Positions 42,796 through 51,075 of a stretch of DNA of 64,000 nt are shown one piece after another; within the stretch, counting starts at the first letter, position 1; every line of letters begins with the position of its first letter. The notes beneath the pieces are model-generated. The model was given only the letters and a program-made list of their open reading frames with translations, made no database searches and was not told where the DNA came from. Position numbers and translations under genes: made by a program. This DNA comes from an uncultured Bacteroides sp. (GTDB lineage Bacteria > Bacteroidota > Bacteroidia > Bacteroidales > Bacteroidaceae). The stretch spans positions 124,001 through 188,000 of the forward strand of contig NZ_OY787468.1 of NCBI RefSeq assembly GCF_963678845.1, in the 5' to 3' direction.

Positions 42796-43527
42796 ATGCC
42801 ATATAAAGAAGATATAGATATTGATCGGATACCCAAACATATCGCAATAATAATGGACGGTAATGGGAGATGGGCAAAACAACGTGGTCATGAACGAAGT
42901 TTTGGACATCAAGCCGGAGCAGAAACTGTGCACATTATTGCTGAAGAAGCAGCAAAGTTAGGGGTTAAATACCTTACTTTATATACTTTCTCAACAGAAA
43001 ACTGGAACAGACCAGCAAATGAAATAGCCGCTATCATGGCACTTTTATTTGATTCTATTGAAGAAGAGATTTTTATGAAAAATAATATAAGCTTCCGCAT
43101 CATTGGTAATGTAGATATGTTACCCGAAGATGTGAGAAACAGCTTAAATCATTGCATCGAGAGGACATCCTCCAATAACGGAATGTGTCTTGTATTAGCT
43201 CTTAGCTATTCGTCCCGATGGGAAATAACAGAAACAACTAAACAGATTGCTAAAGAGGTTCAGCAAGGGAAACTTTCCATTGATCAAATTACTGATGAAT
43301 GTATTGCGTCTCATCTTGCTACAAACTTCATGCCTGATCCGGACCTTTTAATCCGAACAGGAGGAGAACTTCGTCTAAGTAACTATCTGATGTGGCAATG
43401 TGCTTACTCAGAACTTTATTTTTGCGATACGTTCTGGCCGGATTTCAGAGAAGAAGAACTTAGGAAAGCAATTTGCGAGTTTCAGAAAAGAGAACGCCGT
43501 TTTGGCAAAACTAGTGAACAAATATAA
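42796..43527 (+). CDS. uppS: Isoprenyl transferase (undecaprenyl diphosphate synthase)
   Basis: UppS makes the C55 lipid carrier for cell-wall and surface glycans. The 243-residue protein has the signature IAIIMDGNGRWAKQRG with the catalytic Asp, FSTENWNRP, and the C-terminal LIRTGGELRLSNYLMWQCAYSE. Cytoplasmic, membrane-associated. It lies 10 bp upstream of bamA in a conserved envelope operon. Confidence 0.96.
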   Translation: MPYKEDIDIDRIPKHIAIIMDGNGRWAKQRGHERSFGHQAGAETVHIIAEEAAKLGVKYLTLYTFSTENWNRPANEIAAIMALLFDSIEEEIFMKNNISFRIIGNVDMLPEDVRNSLNHCIERTSSNNGMCLVLALSYSSRWEITETTKQIAKEVQQGKLSIDQITDECIASHLATNFMPDPDLLIRTGGELRLSNYLMWQCAYSELYFCDTFWPDFREEELRKAICEFQKRERRFGKTSEQI

Positions 43528-43537
43528 AATAAATAAA

Positions 43538-46162
43538 ATGCATTATCGTATTTCCCGAATACTACTATTAACCAGCCTGAGTATCTTCACGCTATCAGGC
43601 TATGCGCAAGAGAAAAGCGATTCAGTGAAATCTGCCAAGCCAGTAATCCTGTATTCTGCTACCCCAAAAAAATATGAAATTGGAGGAATAACCGTTTCAG
43701 GAGTTAAAGAACAAGAGGATTACTTACTCATCGGTTTATCTGGACTGTCGGTAGGACAAACTGTGTCTGTTCCTGGTGATGAAATAACACAAGCGGTTAA
43801 GCGATACATGAAACACGGATTGTTTTCTGATGTTCACATCTTCGCAACAAAAATTGAAGGTGATAAAGTATTTCTCGATATTGCTTTAAAACAACGTCCT
43901 CGAATATCTGAAATCCATTATAATGGAATCAAAAAATCTGATAGAGAGGATCTGGAAGCCAAACTGGGATTAGTAAAAGGAAATCAAATTACTCCAAACC
44001 TGGTTGACCGGGCAAAAACTCTGATCAAAAGACATTTTGATGAAAAAGGTTTCAAGAATGCAGAGGTTGTTATTGTTCAACGAGACGATGTATCTGGTGA
44101 AAACAAAGTAATTGTTGACATCAATATTGATAAAAAAGATAAAATAAAAGTTCACAAAATTACTTTTGTTGGAAATACCGCGATCAAAGAATCAAAGTTG
44201 AAACGCGTTATGAAAAAAACAAATGAGAAAGGAAAACTTGTCAATCTCTTCCGTACAAAGAAGTTTGTGAATGAAAAATATGAAGAAGACAAACAACTCA
44301 TTATCGACAAATACAATGAGTTGGGATATCGTGACGCACGAATCGTTACTGATAGCGTAACCCCTTATGACGAAAAGACTGTAAATGTTTATATGAAAAT
44401 TGAAGAAGGAGATAAATATTACCTAAGAAATATCAACTGGGTTGGTAACACTCTATATCCTACTGACCAGCTTAATTTTATGCTCCGCATGAAAAAGGGA
44501 GATGTTTACAACCAAAAGTTATTAGGAGAACGTACATCTTCTGACCCTGACGCTATTGGAAATTTATATTATAATAATGGATATCTGTTCTATTCACTGG
44601 ATCCGGTAGAAGTAAATGTAGACAAAGACTCCATTGACCTGGAAATGAGAATATTTGAAGGCCGTCAGGCAAACATCAATAGGATAAAAATTAACGGTAA
44701 TGACCGCTTGTATGAAAACGTTGTTCGCCGTGAACTTCGTACTAAGCCAGGACAGCTGTTCAGCAAAGAAGATATTGAAAGATCTGTGCGTGAACTTGCA
44801 CAGATGGGACACTTCAACCCTGAAAATATCAAACCAGATATCCAGCCCGACCAAACTAACGGAACAGTAGATATTGCTTATAATCTGGAATCTAAAGCCA
44901 ATGACCAGGTTGAATTCTCTGCTGGTTGGGGACAAACAGGAGTGATTGGTAAACTAAGTTTAAAATTCACCAACTTCTCTATAGCTAATCTTTTCCATCC
45001 TGGAGAAAATTACAGAGGAATCCTTCCACAAGGTGACGGACAGACTTTGACAATTAGTGGACAGACAAACGGTACTTATTACCAATCATACAACGTATCT
45101 TTCTTTGATCCTTGGTTTGGTGGGAAGCGTCCGAATTCATTCTCTGTATCGGCATTCTATTCAAAACAGACAGATATTAACAGTAGCTATTACAATTCTG
45201 CGTATAGTAACAGCTATTATAGCAGCCTCTATAGTGGTTACGGCGGATACGGAAACTATAATTATGGAAGTGGAAATGTTTCAAGTGCTTATGACCCAAG
45301 CAAATCTATCCAAATGTACGGAGTTTCTGTTGGTTGGGGAAAACGTTTGAGATGGCCTGATGACTACTTCACACTTTCTTCTGAACTATCTTTCCAAAGA
45401 TATCAGCTTAAAGATTGGCAGTACTTCCCTGTAACAAATGGTAACTGTAACAATATTAGTTTAAGCCTGACACTTGCCAGAAGTTCTTCTGATAATCCAA
45501 TTTATCCACGTCGCGGTTCTGAATTCTCTTTATCTGTACAGGCAACTCCTCCTTATTCTTTATTTGATGGAGTAGATTATAGTGCATACAATACCAGTAA
45601 CCAGAAAGATATGAACAAAATGCACAGATGGGTTGAATATCACAAATGGAAATTTAAATCAAAGACATTTACCTCACTTACAGACGGAGCTAAATGTCCG
45701 GTATTGATGACCAGAGCTGATTTTGGTTTCTTGGGACATTATGATGTAAATAAGAAATCTCCCTTCGAAACATTTGATATGGGTGGTGATGGTATGACCG
45801 GTTATTCAACTTATGCAACTGAAAGTGTAGCTTTACGTGGTTACGAAAACAATTCATTAACTCCAACAGGCTTGGCCGGTTATGCTTATACCCGTCTTGG
45901 ACTTGAATTAAGATATCCACTGATGCTTGAATCTTCAACCAGTATCTATGCTTTAAGCTTTGTTGAAGCAGGTAATGCCTGGCACGATATTAAGAACTTC
46001 AATCCATTTGATCTAAAACGTTCTGCAGGTGTTGGTGTACGTATTTTCTTACCAATGATTGGTATGATGGGAATTGACTGGGCTTATGGATTCGATAAAG
46101 TATTTGGTTCAAAACAATATGGTGGCAGTCAGTTCCATTTTATCTTAGGACAGGAATTCTAA
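43538..46162 (+). CDS. bamA: Outer-membrane assembly factor BamA
   Basis: BamA inserts beta-barrel proteins into the outer membrane. From the ATG at 43538 (MHYRISRILLLTSL, signal peptide ending GYAQ) it has 874 residues; earlier codons overlap uppS. Five POTRA repeats (about 45-465: YEIGGITVSGV, ISEIHYNGIKK, VHKITFVGNTAI, LRNINWVGNTLY, INRIKINGNDR) precede the Omp85 barrel with the ending SQFHFILGQEF. The barrel carries a Tyr/Ser/Gly-rich insert around residues 548-590 (SSYYNSAYSNSYYSSLYSGY and following). Upstream of two OmpH chaperone genes. Confidence 0.95.
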   Translation: MHYRISRILLLTSLSIFTLSGYAQEKSDSVKSAKPVILYSATPKKYEIGGITVSGVKEQEDYLLIGLSGLSVGQTVSVPGDEITQAVKRYMKHGLFSDVHIFATKIEGDKVFLDIALKQRPRISEIHYNGIKKSDREDLEAKLGLVKGNQITPNLVDRAKTLIKRHFDEKGFKNAEVVIVQRDDVSGENKVIVDINIDKKDKIKVHKITFVGNTAIKESKLKRVMKKTNEKGKLVNLFRTKKFVNEKYEEDKQLIIDKYNELGYRDARIVTDSVTPYDEKTVNVYMKIEEGDKYYLRNINWVGNTLYPTDQLNFMLRMKKGDVYNQKLLGERTSSDPDAIGNLYYNNGYLFYSLDPVEVNVDKDSIDLEMRIFEGRQANINRIKINGNDRLYENVVRRELRTKPGQLFSKEDIERSVRELAQMGHFNPENIKPDIQPDQTNGTVDIAYNLESKANDQVEFSAGWGQTGVIGKLSLKFTNFSIANLFHPGENYRGILPQGDGQTLTISGQTNGTYYQSYNVSFFDPWFGGKRPNSFSVSAFYSKQTDINSSYYNSAYSNSYYSSLYSGYGGYGNYNYGSGNVSSAYDPSKSIQMYGVSVGWGKRLRWPDDYFTLSSELSFQRYQLKDWQYFPVTNGNCNNISLSLTLARSSSDNPIYPRRGSEFSLSVQATPPYSLFDGVDYSAYNTSNQKDMNKMHRWVEYHKWKFKSKTFTSLTDGAKCPVLMTRADFGFLGHYDVNKKSPFETFDMGGDGMTGYSTYATESVALRGYENNSLTPTGLAGYAYTRLGLELRYPLMLESSTSIYALSFVEAGNAWHDIKNFNPFDLKRSAGVGVRIFLPMIGMMGIDWAYGFDKVFGSKQYGGSQFHFILGQEF

Positions 46163-46191
46163 ACTATTTAATATTTAAAACTAAAAAAGTT

Positions 46192-46707
46192 ATGAAAAAG
46201 TCTATTCTTATTTCAATGCTGTTACTCGCATTCTCTATGGCTGCGAATGCACAAAGATTTGCTTTGATTGACATGGAATATATTTTAAAGAATATACCGG
46301 CCTACGAAAGAGCAAATGAACAATTAAACCAGATTTCTAAAAGATGGCAAAGCGAAGTTGAGACTTTATCTAATGACGCTGAGAAGCTGTATAAAAATTA
46401 CCAATCTGAAGCAGTGTTCTTATCTGCCGAACAAAAAACTAAGAAAGAGAATGAAGTTGTAGAGAAAGAAAAAGCTGCGGGAGAATTGAAACGCAAGTAT
46501 TTTGGTCCGGAAGGTGAGCTGTTTAAAAAGCGTGAGAGTTTAATTAAGCCAATTCAGGATGAGATTTATAATGCTGTAAAAAATATAGCAGAAACTAAAG
46601 GTTACTCGGCAATCATAGATAGAGCATCTGCATCTAGCATTATATTTGCGTCACCACAAATAGACATCAGCAATGATGTCCTTTTAAAATTAGGATATTC
46701 AAATTAA
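46192..46707 (+). CDS. OmpH/Skp family periplasmic chaperone, copy 1
   Basis: The 171-residue protein has a signal peptide (ending AANAQ) and the OmpH pattern RFALIDMEYILKNIPAYERANEQL, then a long charged coiled coil (about 40-120) and a closing strand segment (YSAIIDRASASSIIFASPQID). Skp-type chaperones hold unfolded outer-membrane proteins for the Bam complex. It lies 29 bp after bamA. The two copies share layout but differ in sequence. Confidence 0.93.
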   Translation: MKKSILISMLLLAFSMAANAQRFALIDMEYILKNIPAYERANEQLNQISKRWQSEVETLSNDAEKLYKNYQSEAVFLSAEQKTKKENEVVEKEKAAGELKRKYFGPEGELFKKRESLIKPIQDEIYNAVKNIAETKGYSAIIDRASASSIIFASPQIDISNDVLLKLGYSN

Positions 46708-46712
46708 TTTCA

Positions 46713-46720
46713 TACATTTG
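46713..46720 (+). promoter_or_regulatory. Internal -7 box before second OmpH gene
   Basis: TACATTTG lies in the 55-bp gap between the two chaperone genes, 42 bp before the second start. It suggests extra expression of the second copy. Confidence 0.4.
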
Positions 46721-46762
46721 CATCCTGTATTTAAACCGTAATCATTAACAAAAAATAGAATT

Positions 46763-47275
46763 ATGCTTAAAAAAATTGCTTTAGTATTATTGTTTGCTCT
46801 CCCAGTAGGAGCATTTGCACAAACATATAAGTTTGGCCACATGAAATTTTCTGAAATTGTAACTGTAATGCCTGAATACATCAAGGCACAAACCGAATTG
46901 CAAGCTTTACAGAAACAATACACCAGTGAAATTAAAAGAACATCTGATGAGTTTAACAAGAAATATGCTGAATTTGTAGCAGCAAAGGATACTCTTCCAC
47001 AGAACATTTCAGAAAGAAGACAAAAGGAATTGCAAGATATGTCTCAAAGAGGTCAGGAATACGAACAGGAAGCTCAACAACAATTGCAAAAAGCTCAGGA
47101 AGAAAAAACGGCTCCAATCTTTAAAAAATTAGAAACTGCAATTGCTGCTGTAGGTCAGGAACAAGGATATACATACATCTTTGACGTAAGCAACAAAACA
47201 ACTATTCCTTTCTTTAATGATAAAGTAAGCATTGACGTTACTCCAGCTATCAAAGCTAAATTAGGTATTAAATAA
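46763..47275 (+). CDS. OmpH/Skp family periplasmic chaperone, copy 2
   Basis: The 170-residue protein has a signal peptide (ending GAFAQ), the start YKFGHMKFSEIVTVMPEYIKAQ, a Q/E-rich coiled coil (about 40-125) and the ending YTYIFDVSNKTTIPFF. The codons are more optimal than those of copy 1, which fits an abundant protein. A strong terminator follows 20 bp after the stop, closing the uppS-bamA-ompH-ompH unit. Confidence 0.93.
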   Translation: MLKKIALVLLFALPVGAFAQTYKFGHMKFSEIVTVMPEYIKAQTELQALQKQYTSEIKRTSDEFNKKYAEFVAAKDTLPQNISERRQKELQDMSQRGQEYEQEAQQQLQKAQEEKTAPIFKKLETAIAAVGQEQGYTYIFDVSNKTTIPFFNDKVSIDVTPAIKAKLGIK

Positions 47276-47294
47276 GAAACTTATTGATATTATG

Positions 47295-47324
47295 AAAAAG
47301 GATGATAATAATATCATCCTTTTT
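47295..47324 (+). terminator. Terminator of the bamA-ompH unit
   Basis: AAAAAGGATGATA and TATCATCCTTTTT form a near-perfect hairpin ending in a T-run. It lies inside the first codons of the longest murI frame, showing that murI starts later. Confidence 0.85.
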
Positions 47325-47345
47325 CTGTTTTATATACAGTCAAAA

Positions 47346-48188
47346 ATGAATAAGAAACTGTCAAAATCACCAGGTGCTATTGGAGTCTTTGATTCTGGAT
47401 ATGGAGGCTTAACTATCCTAAATCAAATAAAGCAGGAAATGCCTGAGTACGATTACATTTACTTAGGTGATAATGCTAGAACACCTTACGGCACACGTTC
47501 TTTTGAAATTGTCTATGAGTTTACACTGCAAGCTGTGAACAAACTTTTTGAGATGGGATGCCATCTCGTTATTCTTGCTTGCAATACTGCGTCTGCAAAA
47601 GCTTTAAGAAGCATCCAAATCAATGACCTGCCAGGTATTGATCCTAACCGTAGAGTTTTGGGAGTTATTCGTCCTACTGTTGAAAGCATCGGAAATATCA
47701 CCCATTCCAGACACGTAGGTGTTCTGGCTACTTCTGGAACTATAATTTCGGAGTCGTATCCATTAGAAATTCATAAACTTCATCCAGACATTATAGTAAG
47801 TGGAGAGCCCTGTCCCATGTGGGTCCCTTTAGTGGAAAACAATGAATACAACTCTCCTGGAGCCGACTATTTTGTGAAGCAGCATATAGATAATCTGCTT
47901 AAGAAAGATTCAGAGATTGATACGATAATTCTTGGGTGCACTCATTATCCGTTACTTCTACCGAAGATTGAAAAATATTTGCCGGCAGGAATTACTGTTA
48001 TTTCACAAGGAGAATATGTAGCAGCCAGTTTAAAGAGTTATTTAAAAAGACATCCTGAAATGGATAAGCTATGCACTAAAAATAGCATTTGTAAATTCTT
48101 AACTACTGAATCAGAAATAAAATTTTCAGAATCAGCTTCAACTTTTCTTAATACAGAAATATCAGTAGAAAGATTTGTTATTGAGTGA
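47346..48188 (+). CDS. murI: Glutamate racemase
   Basis: MurI makes D-glutamate for peptidoglycan. I start it at 47346 (MNKKLSKSPGAIGVFDSGYGG), giving 280 residues, because the earlier in-frame ATG (47292) lies before a terminator hairpin. The active-site cysteines are in ILACNTASAKAL and IILGCTHYPLLLP. Near the usual length of 260-280. It stands after the envelope operon, in the order common to Bacteroidetes. Confidence 0.94.
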   Translation: MNKKLSKSPGAIGVFDSGYGGLTILNQIKQEMPEYDYIYLGDNARTPYGTRSFEIVYEFTLQAVNKLFEMGCHLVILACNTASAKALRSIQINDLPGIDPNRRVLGVIRPTVESIGNITHSRHVGVLATSGTIISESYPLEIHKLHPDIIVSGEPCPMWVPLVENNEYNSPGADYFVKQHIDNLLKKDSEIDTIILGCTHYPLLLPKIEKYLPAGITVISQGEYVAASLKSYLKRHPEMDKLCTKNSICKFLTTESEIKFSESASTFLNTEISVERFVIE

Positions 48189-48309
48189 TTTAAGTATAAT
48201 AAATATAAAAACATTTCTTATCTGATTGTATGTTTATAAAAAATAAAATGAAAATAAATTTCATGTAACAAATAATTTATCTACTTTTGGGCAAATTAAC
48301 AAAATAAAT

Positions 48310-50382
48310 ATGCCCAAGTTAACCCCACCCAAACAGCGAGGCAAAAGCCTGGCTGTTTTTATTTTCTTACTACTTTTTAACTACACAAACTGCTACAGTG
48401 ACATAATTGCTCCCCAATTAAATGGAAGCAAATATCAATCGGAAGGATGGACACTGAATTGCTTAACGAAAAGTTCCAGTTGCTGGATAATGAATAACGC
48501 AAACTCATTTGTAGAGACTACGCAGTATTACAATTTTTCAGTATTTACAAATATAACTATTGAATGCCAAATTGGAACATACATTGATTATGAGAAAAGC
48601 ACTACTAGATTAGAGATTTCTGATGACGGAATAAACTGGACGTTACTTAAAGAGTTCCCACATACAATAACTAATGCATCCCCAGGAAAAACATTCACCT
48701 ACTCAACATTATCATTGCAGAATAAACATGCAAAAATAAGGCTCATTGCAGCAAACTCTAACAACACAGCAGGTGCAAGGCTCTTTAGTATTTTAATAAC
48801 CGGTACTCCAAAGTTTATTCCTACCCCAATAGGGAATGAAGGAACTGACATTACGACGAAATCATTCACTGCTAGCTGGAATAGCTGTAGCAATGCCTAT
48901 GAATACGAAATTAACGTATATAATAAATTCCCTGGAAAGGTCGAGAAGAAAATATTAAATGAGGATTTTAGTGAACAAACTGAATATGATGTTTGCATCG
49001 ATACTAAATTGCCGACTTATTTACCTAAATGGAATGGAAAGTATATATCCGTCTTAATATCTCCAGAAAATAATAGAACTCTTAAGGTTGGAAATACAAG
49101 TACTGGAGATGCTTATATAGAAACACCTCCGCTTGATTTATCAGGCAATAATGGGCAGTTTGAACTAAATTTTGATATTGGCACAGGTGGTACTCCATGT
49201 TCTGTTAATGCATACATTAATGATAATATAGTAGCGACCATTCCCGTTAAGGCATCGAGTTTAAATGCAAATCAGCATATAGTATATAAGTTTAGCAATG
49301 GCACCGATAATTGCAAAATTAAGTTCAAAGGAATAACTAGAGGCAATTATTCCTTTGTAATGGACAGTATTGCAATCACTCAACTTCTCAACGGAATAGA
49401 AACACCAATCAGTGGATTCCCCAAAAGCGTTGGAAACAACACATCATACACAGTTGAAGGTCTAGCTCCAAACACAACATATTACTACAAGGTAAAAGCA
49501 ACAAATGGGAATATAACAACTAATAACTCGAATGAAGTTTGCGTTAAAACGCATACAGGAGACCAAATTATTGTTGATTCAAAGGAAGAAAGAGTCTTTA
49601 ATAATGAAGTAATCAATGGAGATTTACAGATTAAAGATGGAGCAAAAATAAGCGGAAAGGTTTCAGTCACGGGGGAAATATTATATGTGTGTAAGTTTAC
49701 TCCGGGCAAATGGCATAGTTTCTCACTCCCATTTATTCCCAAAAACGTAGGAGGATACATTAATGGTAAAGCATATTCCTTAAGAGCCAACTATGATTAT
49801 ATGCTAAAAAATTATCAGAACGAGGATTTTACAGATGCGACTCTGGATGGCAAAGGTTACATCATTAAAATTCTAGCAAACATTGATAATGGAGAATTAT
49901 TCTTCTTTTCTAATAAGGGAATAACGCTTAATGAAAACATCCCAAAATGCACGATTAATAATGGTTATTCACATTTAGGTAATCCTTATACATACAGTAT
50001 AAATCCAAGAGATTTGGTTAATGCCGACAGGTATTATAGCCTCAAGAATAATAAGTTTGTTGAGAGCACAGACGACCTTCTCCCTTTTCAATCATTTATC
50101 GTTTATAATGAGACACAACTTTATAAATCAGCAAGTGCTATTTATACAGAACCAGAGTTGGAGAGTGTTGGCATATCAGCTATGGAAACCGAAAATATAA
50201 AGATCTGGCAAAATGAGGGGTCATTATGGATAACAGGAACAAATGGTCCTATAAGCGTTTATTCAGCACAAGGTCAGCTTGTCTACACCGGCAACATTGA
50301 AGGGAAAGCGCAAATAGCACTCTCTCCCGGTCTCTATCTAGTTAAAACAAAAAATCAGACTACTAAAATCATTATCAAATAA
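48310..50382 (+). CDS. Secreted fibronectin-III protein with T9SS-like C-terminal tail
   Basis: The 690-residue protein has a signal peptide (about 13-31), a first jelly-roll-like domain (about 32-170), and an Fn3 domain that begins near 180 (TKSFTASWNSCSNAYEYEINVY). The Fn3 is interrupted by a carbohydrate-binding-like insert (about 205-355) and ends near 400 (GLAPNTTYYYKVKATNG). A short beta region follows, then a C-terminal tail (about 625-690, KIWQNEGSLWITGTNGPISV ... GLYLVKTKNQTTKIIIK) of the T9SS type A kind. Many cysteines are spread through the first half. It precedes a small PIDGG-tail gene by 13 bp. Function unknown. Confidence 0.75.
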   Translation: MPKLTPPKQRGKSLAVFIFLLLFNYTNCYSDIIAPQLNGSKYQSEGWTLNCLTKSSSCWIMNNANSFVETTQYYNFSVFTNITIECQIGTYIDYEKSTTRLEISDDGINWTLLKEFPHTITNASPGKTFTYSTLSLQNKHAKIRLIAANSNNTAGARLFSILITGTPKFIPTPIGNEGTDITTKSFTASWNSCSNAYEYEINVYNKFPGKVEKKILNEDFSEQTEYDVCIDTKLPTYLPKWNGKYISVLISPENNRTLKVGNTSTGDAYIETPPLDLSGNNGQFELNFDIGTGGTPCSVNAYINDNIVATIPVKASSLNANQHIVYKFSNGTDNCKIKFKGITRGNYSFVMDSIAITQLLNGIETPISGFPKSVGNNTSYTVEGLAPNTTYYYKVKATNGNITTNNSNEVCVKTHTGDQIIVDSKEERVFNNEVINGDLQIKDGAKISGKVSVTGEILYVCKFTPGKWHSFSLPFIPKNVGGYINGKAYSLRANYDYMLKNYQNEDFTDATLDGKGYIIKILANIDNGELFFFSNKGITLNENIPKCTINNGYSHLGNPYTYSINPRDLVNADRYYSLKNNKFVESTDDLLPFQSFIVYNETQLYKSASAIYTEPELESVGISAMETENIKIWQNEGSLWITGTNGPISVYSAQGQLVYTGNIEGKAQIALSPGLYLVKTKNQTTKIIIK

Positions 50383-50395
50383 TACTATAAAAAAC

Positions 50396-50644
50396 ATGAG
50401 AAAAGCACTAATTATCTTTATCTACATTACTATGTGTTCAGGCGTTACTACAGCAATGGCTTACGAGTCAAGCGAGTCTTTCGGTCTATATACAAATAAC
50501 TCTTTGACTACAGACGAAACGGCAGAGGAAGTTGCGCCCGAAACTGTACCCATAGATGGAGGCACATTAATACTTATAGCAATGGCAGGGATATATGCAA
50601 TAAGAGTTTATACAAAAAGAATCAAGAAATCAATTGACCGATGA
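50396..50644 (+). CDS. Small secreted protein with PIDGG-TM-basic C-terminal anchor (82 aa)
   Basis: The 82-residue protein has a signal peptide (about 1-22), a short acidic linker (TTDETAEEVAPETV), then VPIDGGTLILIAMAGIYAIR and a basic end YTKRIKKS. The motif-helix-basic layout is that of C-terminal sorting signals (PEP-CTERM and the PIDGG or PID-CTERM forms of Bacteroidetes). With only about 25 mature residues before the motif, it is either a tiny sorted peptide or a partner of the large Fn3 protein 13 bp upstream. Confidence 0.7.
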   Translation: MRKALIIFIYITMCSGVTTAMAYESSESFGLYTNNSLTTDETAEEVAPETVPIDGGTLILIAMAGIYAIRVYTKRIKKSIDR

Positions 50645-50720
50645 ACCATTCTGCATCATTAGGAAGATATTAAATCAGAATCTCTTTCATCATTGTTTCA
50701 TTCTTTAGGCATTCTTTCCC

Positions 50721-50755
50721 AGACCCGGATATACCAGGCATTTAGGCCCGGGTCT
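50721..50755. repeat. Hairpin 1 after the PIDGG gene
   Basis: AGACCCGG and CCGGGTCT arms enclose about 19 bases, 77 bp past the stop. GC-rich against an AT-rich background. It has no T-run. Confidence 0.6.
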
Positions 50756-50763
50756 AAGAGTTG

Positions 50764-50804
50764 CCTCCACCCGGATGTATAACACCCATACATCCGGGTG
50801 GAGG
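50764..50804. repeat. Perfect 17-bp stem hairpin
   Basis: CCTCCACCCGGATGTAT and ATACATCCGGGTGGAGG are exact complements separated by AACACCC. A stem of this length and GC content is much stronger than the terminators elsewhere in the window, and it lacks a following T-run. Confidence 0.8.
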
Positions 50805-50910
50805 TTAAATCATAACCTGAAAAAACAGAATCCTAAAAATACAATACATGAATAACCTATGAGAGTATTATTAATAGGCAGAATCAGACAAAATCAGGAC
50901 GAGACACATA

Positions 50911-51020
50911 GCGCTAGACTGCTAGATACCCGCTAGACATTAAGCTAGAAGTCTAGCACCTTTAATCTATTATATATTAATGCATTACAACGAAGTGCTA
51001 GACTGCTAGACTTCTGTGAG
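50911..51020. repeat. CTAGAC repeat cluster
   Basis: CTAG occurs seven times here (50914, 50922, 50933, 50945, 50953, 50998, 51006). Two exact copies of GCTAGACTGCTAGA are at 50913 and 50997, with inverted forms between. CTAG is usually a rare word in bacteria, so the density is notable. The cluster lies between the PIDGG gene and the end of lolE. Confidence 0.7.
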
Positions 51021-51075
51021 GATAAAATTCTTGAGGAGATATATTACATTGCAATTATGCGCATTGAAAATCAGT

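Noticed and set aside
47292..47345. N-terminal extension of murI
   Set aside because: These codons form a terminator hairpin of the preceding operon and add no family sequence.
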